Translations under genes and position numbers: made by a program
Origin: an uncultured Lachnospiraceae bacterium
GTDB lineage: Bacteria; Bacillota; Clostridia; Lachnospirales; Lachnospiraceae
Length of the DNA stretch: 64,000 nucleotides
NCBI GenBank assembly: GCA_910580195.1
Contig: CAJTWA010000011.1
Coordinates: 24,073 to 88,072 of the forward strand
Reading direction: 5' to 3'
The notes under the pieces: generated by a model
What the model was told of the DNA's origin: nothing
Database searches by the model: none
The model's input: the letters and a program-made list of their open reading frames with translations, nothing else
Shown: positions 24,863 to 33,563 of the stretch, piece after piece
Layout of the letters: each line of letters begins with the position of its first letter
How positions within the stretch are numbered: position 1 is the first letter of the stretch

Positions 24863-26062
24863 ATGGTAACAATTTTGGTAAACCTATTAATCCACAACAA
24901 AGACGATGTAAAAAACCCGGCAGTCCGCCAGCAATACGGCATGCTCTGCGGCACCGTGGGGATTTTCCTGAACATTCTCCTGTTTCTGGGGAAATTCATT
25001 ACCGGCGCCGTCAGCAACTCCATTTCCATTACCGCAGACGCGTTCAACAACCTTTCCGATGCAGGCTCCTCCTGCGTGACGCTGGTAGGCTTTAAGATGG
25101 CAGGGGCCAAGCCGGATGTCGGCCATCCGTTCGGGCATGGGCGGATTGAATATATCGCAGGGCTGATTGTATCCGGCGCCATCCTGCTGATGGCCGTAGA
25201 ACTGGTACGTACTTCGGTGGACAAAATCATACGCCCCCAGCCAGTGGAATTCCAAGCGGCGACGGCGTTGGTTTTGCTGCTTTCCATTCTGGTAAAAATT
25301 TATATGGCATATTATAATTACAGGATTGGGAAAAAAGTGGATTCCGCCGCCATGCGCGCCACGGCTACAGACAGCTTAAGCGACACCTGCGCTACCACAG
25401 CCGTCCTCCTTGCCGGGATTGTGGGAAAGGTAACAGGGCTTCAGATTGACGGGTACTGCGGCGTGCTGGTGGGTATTTTTATTTTATGTGCAGGGATCAG
25501 CGCGGCAAAGGAAACCTTGGACCCATTGCTTGGGCAGGCGCCGGAAGAAACCCTGGTGCACCAGATTGAAGAAATTGTGCTTTCCCAAGAGGAAATCTGC
25601 GGGATCCATGACCTTTTGGTGCACGATTACGGCCCGGGCAGGCTGATGATTTCCCTCCATGCGGAAGTCCCTGCGGAGGGGAATATTTTAAAGCTCCATG
25701 ACGCCATCGACAACACGGAGGCAGAGCTGCGCAGGAAACTGAACTGCGACGCCGTCATCCACATGGACCCAGTCGTGACGAAAGACAAACAGGTCTTAAG
25801 CCTGAAGCAGAACATGGAGGAAATCATCCGGAGCATAGACCCCGTGATTTCTATGCATGATTTCCGGGCCGTGAAAGGCCCTACCCACACGAACCTGATT
25901 TTTGACATTGTGGTGCCTTATGAATATAAAATAAGCGACGATGCTTTGGCAAGGCAGATTCAGGGGCGCACAAAGGAAAAATTGGGCGAAGGATATTTTG
26001 CAGTAATCCAAGTTGACAAAGCATTTTGTAAAATGGAAAAAACTAGTACTTTAGGGAGATAA
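24863..26062 (+). CDS. Cation diffusion facilitator (CDF) metal exporter
   Basis: A 399-residue CDF-family protein. It has six membrane segments, with metal-site motifs NSISITADAFNNLSDAG in the second and ATATDSLSDTCAT in the fifth helix, plus GHPFGHGRIEYI in the loop. A cytoplasmic C-terminal domain includes VHDYGPGRLMISLHAEVP and is longer than average. It should export Zn2+, Mn2+ or a similar divalent ion by proton antiport. ATG 24863 follows AGGGGG; ATG 24839 with AAAGGA is an equally possible start. Confidence 0.88.
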   Translation: MVTILVNLLIHNKDDVKNPAVRQQYGMLCGTVGIFLNILLFLGKFITGAVSNSISITADAFNNLSDAGSSCVTLVGFKMAGAKPDVGHPFGHGRIEYIAGLIVSGAILLMAVELVRTSVDKIIRPQPVEFQAATALVLLLSILVKIYMAYYNYRIGKKVDSAAMRATATDSLSDTCATTAVLLAGIVGKVTGLQIDGYCGVLVGIFILCAGISAAKETLDPLLGQAPEETLVHQIEEIVLSQEEICGIHDLLVHDYGPGRLMISLHAEVPAEGNILKLHDAIDNTEAELRRKLNCDAVIHMDPVVTKDKQVLSLKQNMEEIIRSIDPVISMHDFRAVKGPTHTNLIFDIVVPYEYKISDDALARQIQGRTKEKLGEGYFAVIQVDKAFCKMEKTSTLGR

Positions 26063-26254
26063 TTGGAAATACAGAATCCAAAATGCGTGAAAAATTGTTC
26101 AAATTTTCTTGCGTAAAGTATATCATTTCAGTGGAAATTACCAGTTTTTCAGAAACCGCTTGAAAAAAAAAGGAGGTTGGGTTATATTTATTAAGGTATA
26201 AAGCACATGTGTGCAAAGGTTGTATGATAGTATTACATGAGAAAGAGAGATAAG

Positions 26255-26509
26255 ATGAGCGAAAAGAAAATTATTGTATCTAATGTAGCTAAAGAGTACA
26301 GCAATCCGATTGCAGAACTGGTGCAGGTGGCTTGCCAGTTTGACAGCGAAATCAGGCTGGAAAGCAGTGAAGCAAAAATTAACGCAAAGAGTATTATGGG
26401 AATCATGGCATTTAATCCGTCAAAGGGAATGACTGTAAATATAGTGGCCGATGGAAGCGATGAAGAAGAAGCACTGTTGGCAATGGAAAAATTTTTAGTC
26501 TGTCAGTAA
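26255..26509 (+). CDS. HPr-like protein lacking the phosphorylatable histidine (Crh-like)
   Basis: An 84-residue HPr fold. Aligned with HPr, the active-site His15-Ala-Arg17-Pro is Tyr15-Ser-Asn17-Pro, so it cannot pass phosphate in the PTS. The regulatory Ser46 is kept in NAKSIMGIM at exactly position 46. This is the pattern of Bacillus Crh, which serves only HPr kinase and the CcpA pathway, although Crh has Gln15. It probably works in carbon catabolite control. ATG 26255 follows AGAGAGATAAG. Confidence 0.82.
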   Translation: MSEKKIIVSNVAKEYSNPIAELVQVACQFDSEIRLESSEAKINAKSIMGIMAFNPSKGMTVNIVADGSDEEEALLAMEKFLVCQ

Positions 26510-26531
26510 AATTTTAGGGAGGAAATGGAAA

Positions 26532-26975
26532 ATGGCAAAGAGAGAGGCAAAAGTAACCCCAGTGAAAACAGCTCCGGCAAAGGCAGCAGAGGTCAAAGAA
26601 GAAGTAAAAAATGCACCGGAACAGGCAGAAGAAACTAAAGCAGCCAAAGCAGAAGAACCGAAGAAGGAAACAGAAGACGTGAAAGCTGAAACAGCGAAAA
26701 AAGAAACCGCTGCCAAGAAAACAACAGCAGCAAAAAAGACAGCAGCAGCTAAGAAAACAGAAACGAAAAAAGCAGAAAAAGTAGAAGAAATTTACTTACA
26801 GTTCCATGGGCAGGAAATTTTCACAAAAGAGATTTTGGATAAGGCGAAACAGGCTTACGTTGCAGAAGGCCACAGGGAGTCTTCCATCAAGTCCATCCGC
26901 CTTTACATCAAGCCGGAAGAGAACATGGCTTATTATGTAATTAACGAGAAAATTGCAGGCGGCGTAGCCCTGTAA
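26532..26975 (+). CDS. DUF6465 family protein with Lys/Ala-rich N-terminus
   Basis: A 147-residue protein. Residues 1-85 are almost only Ala, Lys, Glu and Thr, with AAKKT repeats like histone H1 tails. Residues ~88-147 (EEIYLQFHGQEIF to MAYYVINEKIAGGVAL) form the small DUF6465 domain found in Lachnospiraceae. The basic tail suggests nucleic acid binding, but this is inference. A good ribosome site (AGGGAGGAAATGG) precedes it, 22 bases after the HPr-like gene, so they may be co-transcribed. Confidence 0.75.
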   Translation: MAKREAKVTPVKTAPAKAAEVKEEVKNAPEQAEETKAAKAEEPKKETEDVKAETAKKETAAKKTTAAKKTAAAKKTETKKAEKVEEIYLQFHGQEIFTKEILDKAKQAYVAEGHRESSIKSIRLYIKPEENMAYYVINEKIAGGVAL

Positions 26976-27065
26976 ATAGAAATTTGAGATAGGAATATAG
27001 GAATCCACTTGTTATGAAAATGGCAGGTGGATTTGTTGCATCTTAGGGAAATGCAGGAGATTGAC

Positions 27066-28136
27066 ATGCGAAGGATTATTATAGCAGACGACGTGGAACT
27101 CAACCGTGAGCTTTTGCGCGGCGTGCTGGAAGACACTTATCTTGTAGAAATGGCAGAAGACGGCGAAGAGGCCCTTGCGAAATTGGCAGAGTTCCATCAG
27201 GAAACCGCAGTCGTCCTTCTGGATTTAAAAATGCCGAATATGGATGGCTACACCGTCCTTGAAGAGATGCGGGGAAGGGGCTGGACCGAGAAAATACCAG
27301 TGCTTGTCATAAGCGGGGAGGATGCCGCAGAGGCAGAAAACCGCTGTTTTGAGCTGGGGGTGGCAGATTTCGTCCACAAGCCCTTTGAAGGCTCCATTGT
27401 AAAGAACCGCATAAAAAATGCAGTAGACTTGTTTGCAGGAAGGAACCAGTTAGCGCAGAAGGTAGAGGAACAGGCGAAAGCCTTAAAGGAACGGGACCGG
27501 ATTATCCAGCTTCAGGCAGAAAAGCTGCGGGAAGGCAGGGCGTTTGTAAAGCTCATGATGGAGTACCGCTCCGCCATGCTGGAAGTGGAAACAAGGCTCA
27601 AGGTGCTGAACGACGAATTTTCCATTGAATATAACCGGAACCCCTTTGAGTCCATCAAAAGCAGGTTAAAGTCCCCGGCAAGCATTTATGAAAAGCTGGA
27701 ACGGAAGGGATTCCCTATTTCCGTGGAAAGCATTGAGGAGAACTTAACTGACGTGGCAGGCCTTAGGGTCATCTGTTCGTTCCCAGACGACATTTACCGC
27801 TTGGCAGACCTGTGCACCCGGCAGGACGACATTTCCCTGATACGGAAAAAAGACTACATTAAGTACCCGAAATGCAATGGCTACCGGAGCCTGCACTTAA
27901 TCTTAAGCGTGCCGATTTTCCTCTCAGACCGGAAGAAATATGTCAAGGTGGAAGTCCAGTTCCGCACCATCGCCATGGATTTCTGGGCCAGCTTAGAGCA
28001 CAAATTAAAATATAAAAAAGACGTGGATGAAGCGGATGGGATTATCCTGCAGCTAAAAGCCTGTGCAGATTCCATTGAGGAACTGGATTACCAGATGCAG
28101 GAAATCCGGGACAGAATAGACAAGTCCAGAGGGTAA
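27066..28136 (+). CDS. Response-regulator receiver fused to a RelQ-like (p)ppGpp synthetase domain
   Basis: A 356-residue fusion. The receiver covers residues 1-118, with acidic pair D8-D9, phospho-acceptor Asp53 in LLDLKMPNMDGY and Lys105 in HKPFE. A coiled-coil linker spans ~118-150. Residues ~165-340 align with small alarmone synthetases: the block around VKPVAS appears as LKSPASIYEKLERKGFP, then DVAGLRVIC, IKYPKCNGYRSLHLI, VEVQFRTIAMDFWASLEHKLKYK. The ExQ motif and Gly-Tyr-Arg-Ser loop are intact, so synthesis of (p)ppGpp or a related alarmone is likely. It lies 18 bases before a BceR-type regulator. ATG 27066 follows AGGAG. Confidence 0.85.
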   Translation: MRRIIIADDVELNRELLRGVLEDTYLVEMAEDGEEALAKLAEFHQETAVVLLDLKMPNMDGYTVLEEMRGRGWTEKIPVLVISGEDAAEAENRCFELGVADFVHKPFEGSIVKNRIKNAVDLFAGRNQLAQKVEEQAKALKERDRIIQLQAEKLREGRAFVKLMMEYRSAMLEVETRLKVLNDEFSIEYNRNPFESIKSRLKSPASIYEKLERKGFPISVESIEENLTDVAGLRVICSFPDDIYRLADLCTRQDDISLIRKKDYIKYPKCNGYRSLHLILSVPIFLSDRKKYVKVEVQFRTIAMDFWASLEHKLKYKKDVDEADGIILQLKACADSIEELDYQMQEIRDRIDKSRG

Positions 28137-28154
28137 TGGGGAAGGAGGCGGCGT

Positions 28155-28826
28155 ATGTACAAATTATTAGTAGTGGAGGACGATGAGGTCATTGCAAGGG
28201 CCATTAAAAGCCACATGGAAAGCTGGGGCTACGAGGTAGCCTGCGCAGAGGATTTCAAAGACGTGCTTTCTGCCTTTGTGGAGGAAAAGCCCCAGCTTGT
28301 GCTGATGGACATTTCCCTGCCCTTTTATAACGGGTTCCATTGGTGCGACGCCATACGGGGGATTTCCAAGGTCCCTGTAATTTTCATTTCCTCTGCTTCG
28401 GATAATATGAATATTGTCATGGCAGTCAATATGGGCGGGGATGATTTCATTGCAAAGCCCTTTGACTTGAATGTGCTGCAGGCGAAGGTACAGGCCATGC
28501 TGCGCAGGGCTTATGATTTTGCAGGGGAAACCAGCCTGCTGGAACATAAGGGGATGATTTTTGACAGCAGCAGGGGGGTTGTGTCCTATGAGGGGGCGCA
28601 GGCAGAGCTTACAAAAAATGAGATGGGCATTTTAAAAGCCCTGCTGGAGCAGAAAGGGAAAATCGTGACGCGCGACAAGCTGATGGAACGGCTCTGGGAA
28701 TCCGACAGCTTTATTGATGACAATACCCTTACGGTCAATGTAGCAAGGCTTAGGAAGAAGCTGGAGGGCATTGGGGTTGTGGATATGGTAAAGACGCGGA
28801 AGGGGATTGGCTATGCAGTGGATTAA
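28155..28826 (+). CDS. OmpR-family response regulator (BceR-like)
   Basis: A 223-residue regulator: a receiver with phospho-acceptor in LVLMDISLPFYNGF and Lys in AKPFD, then a winged-helix DNA-binding domain (LTKNEMGILKALLEQKGKIVTRDKLMERLW). It pairs with the overlapping short kinase downstream, which is the BceRS arrangement for cell-envelope antibiotic stress. The likely targets are the BceAB genes 4 kb further on. ATG 28155 follows AAGGAGG. Confidence 0.92.
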   Translation: MYKLLVVEDDEVIARAIKSHMESWGYEVACAEDFKDVLSAFVEEKPQLVLMDISLPFYNGFHWCDAIRGISKVPVIFISSASDNMNIVMAVNMGGDDFIAKPFDLNVLQAKVQAMLRRAYDFAGETSLLEHKGMIFDSSRGVVSYEGAQAELTKNEMGILKALLEQKGKIVTRDKLMERLWESDSFIDDNTLTVNVARLRKKLEGIGVVDMVKTRKGIGYAVD

Positions 28827-29853
28827 GGCCTACATCCTGCGCCATAAGGTTGGGATCCTGATGTATCTGGCCTTTTGCTTTATTTTTGCAATTGTGCTGT
28901 ACCTCTACCGGATGCCCATGGAGCCTGTCTTATACGCAGTGGGTCTTTGCTTTGCCCTTGCCCTCATTGTGCTGGCTGCAGACAGCGCCCGCTACCGCAA
29001 AAAAGCCGAAGAGCTGCTCTGGCAGCTAGAAGCCGTAAAAAACGGCACAGAAAAGCTCCCAAAGCCAGAAGATGAAATGGAAAGGCTCTACCAGATGCTC
29101 CTTGAAAATGCCCAGATCGAGCGCGCCCGGCAGGTAGGGGAAATCTTAAAAGAAAAGTCAGACGTGACGGACTATTTTACCTTGTGGACGCACCAGATTA
29201 AGACCCCCATTGCAGCCATGCATTTGCTGCTCCAGCAGGAAATTGGGCTGCAAAAGCAGGAATCAGGTACCTCGGAGCGGGTGCAGGGAGCGGGCGCAGG
29301 GGATTTGCTGGCAGAAGAATATTATGCGCAGAAACGGGAACTGGAGTCAGAATTGTTTAAGGTTGAGCAGTATGTGGAAATGGTGCTCCAGTACCTGCGC
29401 CTAAACAGCTCCGTCAATGATTTTGTCCTGCAGGAATATGATTTGGATAACATTATCCGCCAAGCGGTACGCAAATACGCCCCCATGTTCATCCGCAAAA
29501 AGCTGTCCCTCCAATATAGCCCCGTACAGGCGAAGGCAGTAACTGACGAAAAGTGGCTGGTATTCGTGCTGGAGCAAATCTTAAGCAACGCCATCAAATA
29601 TACTGCTGCCGGAGGGGTTTCCATTTTCATGGAAAATGGCTGCCTTGTGGTAGCAGACACCGGCATCGGCATCCTGCCGGAGGACCTTCCCCGGATTTTT
29701 GAGAAAGGCTACACCGGCTATAACGGCAGGGGCGATAAGAAAGCCTCCGGCATTGGCTTGTATCTGGTGAAGATGATACTGGATAAGCTGGGGCATAAGG
29801 TTTTGGTTGAGTCAGGGCTGGGGGAGGGGACGAAGGTGAAGCTGCTGTTTTGA
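28813..29853 (+). CDS. Intramembrane-sensing histidine kinase (BceS-like)
   Basis: A 346-residue kinase with two N-terminal membrane helices and almost no extracellular loop, typical of BceS kinases that take their signal from the partner ABC transporter. The phospho-accepting His lies in LWTHQIKTPIAAM. The ATPase domain shows LEQILSNAIKYT, VADTGIGI and KASGIGLYLVKMI. It overlaps the regulator gene by 14 bases; ATG 28813 has GGAAGGGG upstream. Confidence 0.9.
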   Translation: MQWIKAYILRHKVGILMYLAFCFIFAIVLYLYRMPMEPVLYAVGLCFALALIVLAADSARYRKKAEELLWQLEAVKNGTEKLPKPEDEMERLYQMLLENAQIERARQVGEILKEKSDVTDYFTLWTHQIKTPIAAMHLLLQQEIGLQKQESGTSERVQGAGAGDLLAEEYYAQKRELESELFKVEQYVEMVLQYLRLNSSVNDFVLQEYDLDNIIRQAVRKYAPMFIRKKLSLQYSPVQAKAVTDEKWLVFVLEQILSNAIKYTAAGGVSIFMENGCLVVADTGIGILPEDLPRIFEKGYTGYNGRGDKKASGIGLYLVKMILDKLGHKVLVESGLGEGTKVKLLF

Positions 29854-30004
29854 AAATAATTTATGATATATGGAAATATGGCAAAAGGCAATGCTGTATA
29901 AAAGGCTTTGGATTAGGCAAGATTAGGTTTTGGTATTTCCATGGTGGCTGAAAGGTATTTTTAGTGCAAGAAATACCGTGGAGATTACGGAATGGGGGAA
30001 TGGC

Positions 30005-31594
30005 ATGGAACTTGAAATCAGCATAGAAGATCTTTTGAATAAACGGCGGATGGAATCAGACCGTATTGAATTTAAGGCTGGTTGGAACCCGGATGACATA
30101 TATCGCAGCGTCTGTGCATTTGCGAATGATTTTGACAATGTTGGCGGCGGGTATATCGTGGTTGGCGTAGAAGAAAAAAATGGGTTTGCAGTCCGTCCGG
30201 TGAAAGGGATAAACGAGCAGGAACTTGATAAAATCCAAAAAGAAATTTTAGGTTACAACAATACGATGGTCCCAGCCTATTTTCCAAAAGTTATTCTTGA
30301 AGAAGTGGATCAAAAGTTTGTCATGGTACTGTGGGTGGCGGCTGGGGTGCAGCGGCCTTATAAAGTGCCGGAACATGTGACAGCTAAGAGGGATAAAAAG
30401 CATTACTATTATATCCGTTATGCGTCGAGTTCTGTACGTGCGAATCCAGAACAGGAACGGGAACTGGTGAATATGGCGTACCATGCCCCATTTGATGCAA
30501 GGCCGAATTTTGAAGCTTCGGAAGAGGATATTTCTGTTACGCTCCTTAGGGATCATTTAGTAGAAACGAAAAGCAAGCTTTCCAAACAGGTGATTGAGCG
30601 CGGGGTAATGCCGGTATTAAATGATATGCAGCTTTTGGTTGGGCCGCCTGAGCATCAGTATATTTCGAACGCAGCATTAATGATGTTTTGTGGGCATTTA
30701 GATAAATTTTTTCCGTACACACAGGTTGAAATAGTAAAATTTCCGGAAGGCAGTGTAAAAAATCCCAATAATTTCAAGGAATTTCCGATTATTAAAGGTT
30801 CTGTGCCAATGATTATCCGGCGGACAATGCAGGCGCTGCAGGATTTGGTAATAGAAGAAATGGTAACAAAAGTGAATTACCAAATGGAAGCCATCCGTAG
30901 GTTTAACTATCCTTATCAGGCATTGGAAGAGGCAGTGGTAAATGCTTTTTACCACAGGGACTATATGTCATATGAACCTGTGCATATTGAAATCGAGCCG
31001 GAGTGCATCAACATCATTAGTTTTCCGGGAATAGACCGGTCCATATCTATGGAAACCATTGCAGCTGGGGAACGTTTCCGTTCAAGGGTTTACCGTAACA
31101 GAAGGCTTGGTGAATTTTTAAAGGAACTGGATTTATCAGAAGGACATTCTACAGGCGTTCCAACCATTCAGGAAGAACTGAAAAAGAATGGTTCTCCAAG
31201 GGCAAAGTTTTATACAGATGAAAGCCGGCGGGCATTGCGGGTAGAGATCCCAGTCCATCCGGATTTCATTGCAAAAAAAGCAGACATTGGGAAAGAAAAA
31301 GCAGATATTGGGGAGGAAAAAGCAGACATTGAAAAACTGAAACCTATTTATAGGAAAAAATTAAAGCAAGGCGGCTTTAATAAAACAACATTTCTCCGGG
31401 TGGATGTTTTGCTGCAGGAGGTAAAAGCTGGGCAGGTGTTTGGGAGGAAAGAAGTGGTACAGGCATTAAAAATTTCACCTGCCGCGGCTTCAGCCTTTCT
31501 CTCGAAAATGAAGGATGCTGGAATAATCATAGCGGTTTCGGGGCATGGGAAAGGGAAATACCAGCTTAATACGGAAAATCCCAATGATAGCTGA
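30005..31594 (+). CDS. AlbA_2 (Schlafen-like) ATP-binding protein with winged helix
   Basis: A 529-residue protein. The N-terminal AlbA_2/Schlafen-type domain starts with DRIEFKAGWNPDDIYRSVCAFAND and GGGYIVVGVEEK. The middle has EEAVVNAFYHRDY and a C-terminal HATPase-like region. The region near residues 425-445 holds three KADIG-type heptads, followed by a winged helix (EVVQALKISPAAASAFLSKM). Such proteins are putative DNA-binding regulators or defence factors. It separates BceRS from BceAB and is AT-richer than both, suggesting insertion. ATG 30005 follows GGGGGA. Confidence 0.8.
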   Translation: MELEISIEDLLNKRRMESDRIEFKAGWNPDDIYRSVCAFANDFDNVGGGYIVVGVEEKNGFAVRPVKGINEQELDKIQKEILGYNNTMVPAYFPKVILEEVDQKFVMVLWVAAGVQRPYKVPEHVTAKRDKKHYYYIRYASSSVRANPEQERELVNMAYHAPFDARPNFEASEEDISVTLLRDHLVETKSKLSKQVIERGVMPVLNDMQLLVGPPEHQYISNAALMMFCGHLDKFFPYTQVEIVKFPEGSVKNPNNFKEFPIIKGSVPMIIRRTMQALQDLVIEEMVTKVNYQMEAIRRFNYPYQALEEAVVNAFYHRDYMSYEPVHIEIEPECINIISFPGIDRSISMETIAAGERFRSRVYRNRRLGEFLKELDLSEGHSTGVPTIQEELKKNGSPRAKFYTDESRRALRVEIPVHPDFIAKKADIGKEKADIGEEKADIEKLKPIYRKKLKQGGFNKTTFLRVDVLLQEVKAGQVFGRKEVVQALKISPAAASAFLSKMKDAGIIIAVSGHGKGKYQLNTENPNDS

Positions 31595-31666
31595 ATTTAA
31601 AGCGTGGTAAGGAATACTGCCATTTTCCAATGTATTTTAAGGTATGTTCCGCCGCTTATGCAGCCA

Positions 31667-32221
31667 TTAAGTGGCAGGGTTTTCTTTGTATAACGTAATA
31701 TTGGAGCTTATCTTTTCCGGGAAGGACGCCCGGTAAATCCCATGGTACTCCGCAAAGGAAACGTCCGCCCCATTGGTAAGGACCTGCATTTTCACGCCAA
31801 ACAGATCCACCAGAAAAGGCATCACAGCCATCCCATTCCTTAAGTAGAAAGCCTTCCGCCGGATGCGTTCTTCCCGGTTCGGGGCGTCCGCGCCGGTATC
31901 TTCGATTTCAAGGACAAGCCGTTTCCCCGCATATCGTCCCTGCAAAAGCCTAAGGGCGCCGGAGCCAATCTCCTGCCCCCGCAGCTTCGGGGAGATGGCA
32001 AAGTAATCCAGCAGGACTAAGTCACGGTACAGGACAGTCATGGCAAGCCCGAGGAAAGCGCCGCCTTCCCCCTCAATTGCCAGCAGTTCCATCACCCCTT
32101 CCCGGCTTTTTTCCACCATAAGGGGGAAGGGCTTACGCTCGGCAGCAGGGAATGTTTCCATATATAAATGTTCTAGGCTGGCAAATTGCGCTTCGGTGGT
32201 GCAGTTTGTTAATTTCATCAT
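31667..32221 (-). CDS. GNAT-family N-acetyltransferase
   Basis: A 184-residue acetyltransferase. FLGLAMTVLYRDLVLLDYFAISPKLRGQEIGSGALRLL contains strand beta4 and the acetyl-CoA P-loop (LRGQEIGSGAL). The rest is typical of small GNATs in Clostridia; the acceptor is unknown. I chose ATG 32221 with AAAGGA nine bases upstream; the open frame runs 78 codons further but that part is not GNAT. It faces the AlbA_2 gene, and both lie between BceRS and BceAB. Confidence 0.8.
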   Translation of the reverse strand: MMKLTNCTTEAQFASLEHLYMETFPAAERKPFPLMVEKSREGVMELLAIEGEGGAFLGLAMTVLYRDLVLLDYFAISPKLRGQEIGSGALRLLQGRYAGKRLVLEIEDTGADAPNREERIRRKAFYLRNGMAVMPFLVDLFGVKMQVLTNGADVSFAEYHGIYRASFPEKISSNITLYKENPAT

Positions 32222-32767
32222 AATATCCATTCCTTTCGTTTCGTGCAAAATAGAATAGAAAAGCGCCTGTTCCCGGCAGCTTTTCACCATAATCCATGCC
32301 GTGGGCCTATATCTGTCAATCATACTGCTTTCCCTAACATAAATCAAGTATTTTAGCCCATTTATACGCCTTTCATTTGGCACAAATCCCCACGGGGCGC
32401 CTTCGGTGCCCAACAAACTGTTGCGCACATTTTGGGGAAAGCAATTTTCAAACACGCTCTAGTGTACTGTCTGGATTATATTCAGGCAATCTCACTTGTC
32501 TATCTGCCCATCTGCCGCGTTGGATTTTCTAGCCGTAGCCACCGCTACGCCGTCGAAAATCCGCCTTGCAAATGAACAGATATCCGGCGTGATTTTACCT
32601 AAATATAATCCAGACAGTACACTAGGTTTAGCCGCCGGAGCAATAACATGGCTTTAACCTTACAAAACCGTAAGGATTCCCCCGCAAAATGTAAGCCAAA
32701 ATTAAGGCATCCCCTGCCAAAATCCAGTATACTGTTACCAGAACAACAGAAAACAAGGAGGACGATT
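32222..32767. other. 546-bp intergenic region before BceA-like gene
   Basis: Contains a 167-bp palindromic element (32459-32625), a copy of the short dispersed motif directly beside it, and the BceA ribosome site AGGAGG at 32756-32761. No additional gene recognised. Confidence 0.6.
32459..32625. mobile_element. MITE-like palindromic element with CTAG ends
   Basis: The first ~24 bases (CTAGTGTACTGTCTGGATTA...) are a perfect inverted copy of the last ~24. The centre is itself palindromic: GATTTTC/GAAAATC around GTAGC/GCTAC at 32523-32561. There is no ORF, so if mobile it must use a transposase encoded elsewhere. It could also fold as a hairpin RNA. Confidence 0.8.
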
Positions 32768-33538
32768 ATGGCAATCTTAGAAGTGAACAACGTAAAAAAA
32801 ATATATACCACAAGATTCGGGGGCAACCAAGTGCAGGCCTTGACAGACGTCAGCTTTTCCGTGGAAAAGGGGGAGTATGTAGCCATTATGGGGGAATCAG
32901 GTTCTGGGAAAACCACTTTGCTGAATATTCTGGCAGCTTTGGATAAAGCCACTTCCGGGCTGGTGCTGCTGAACGGGAAGAACCTTTCCACCCTGCGGGA
33001 TTCTGAGGTATCGGCCTTCCGCCGGGAAAACCTTGGGTTTGTATTCCAAGACTTTAACCTGTTAGATAATTTTAATATCCAAGACAATATTTTCCTTCCT
33101 TTGGTGCTGGCAGGGAAAAATTACAACGAAATGCGGGTGCGCCTGATGCCCATTGCAGAAAGTTTGGGGATTAAGGCGATTCTGGGCAAATTCCCCTATG
33201 AGGTATCCGGCGGGCAGAAGCAGCGGGCAGCGGTAGCGCGTGCGCTGATTACCAACCCGCAGCTCATTCTGGCAGATGAGCCCACCGGGGCGCTGGATTC
33301 CAAGGCGGCGGAAAGCCTTCTGGCCCAGTTTCAGGAAATCAATGGGGCAGGCCAGACCATCCTGATGGTGACACATTCCACCCAAGCGGCAAGCCGCGCC
33401 AAGCGGGTGCTGTTTATCAAGGATGGGAAGGTGTTCCACCAGATTTACAAGGGGAGCAGCACCAATGAGGAAATGTACCAGAAGATTTCCGATACCCTTA
33501 CCGTAATTACCACTGGCGGGAAAAAAGAAACGGCTTAA
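32768..33538 (+). CDS. ABC transporter ATP-binding protein (BceA-like)
   Basis: A 256-residue ATPase of the MacB/LolD/BceA class. Walker A is GESGSGKTT near residue 43, the signature is VSGGQKQRAAVARAL, and Walker B is LILADEPTG. It powers the FtsX-type permease that follows 25 bases later. ATG 32768 has AGGAGG seven bases upstream. Partner of the BceRS system upstream, for resistance to cell-wall-active peptides by family analogy. Confidence 0.92.
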   Translation: MAILEVNNVKKIYTTRFGGNQVQALTDVSFSVEKGEYVAIMGESGSGKTTLLNILAALDKATSGLVLLNGKNLSTLRDSEVSAFRRENLGFVFQDFNLLDNFNIQDNIFLPLVLAGKNYNEMRVRLMPIAESLGIKAILGKFPYEVSGGQKQRAAVARALITNPQLILADEPTGALDSKAAESLLAQFQEINGAGQTILMVTHSTQAASRAKRVLFIKDGKVFHQIYKGSSTNEEMYQKISDTLTVITTGGKKETA

Positions 33539-33563
33539 GTCTTGGAAAGGAATGGTGAAGGGC

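Noticed and set aside
32222..32455. N-terminal extension of the GNAT gene to 32455
   Set aside because: The added 78 codons have no GNAT homology that I can see, cross the short dispersed motif, and a good start with AAAGGA exists at 32221.
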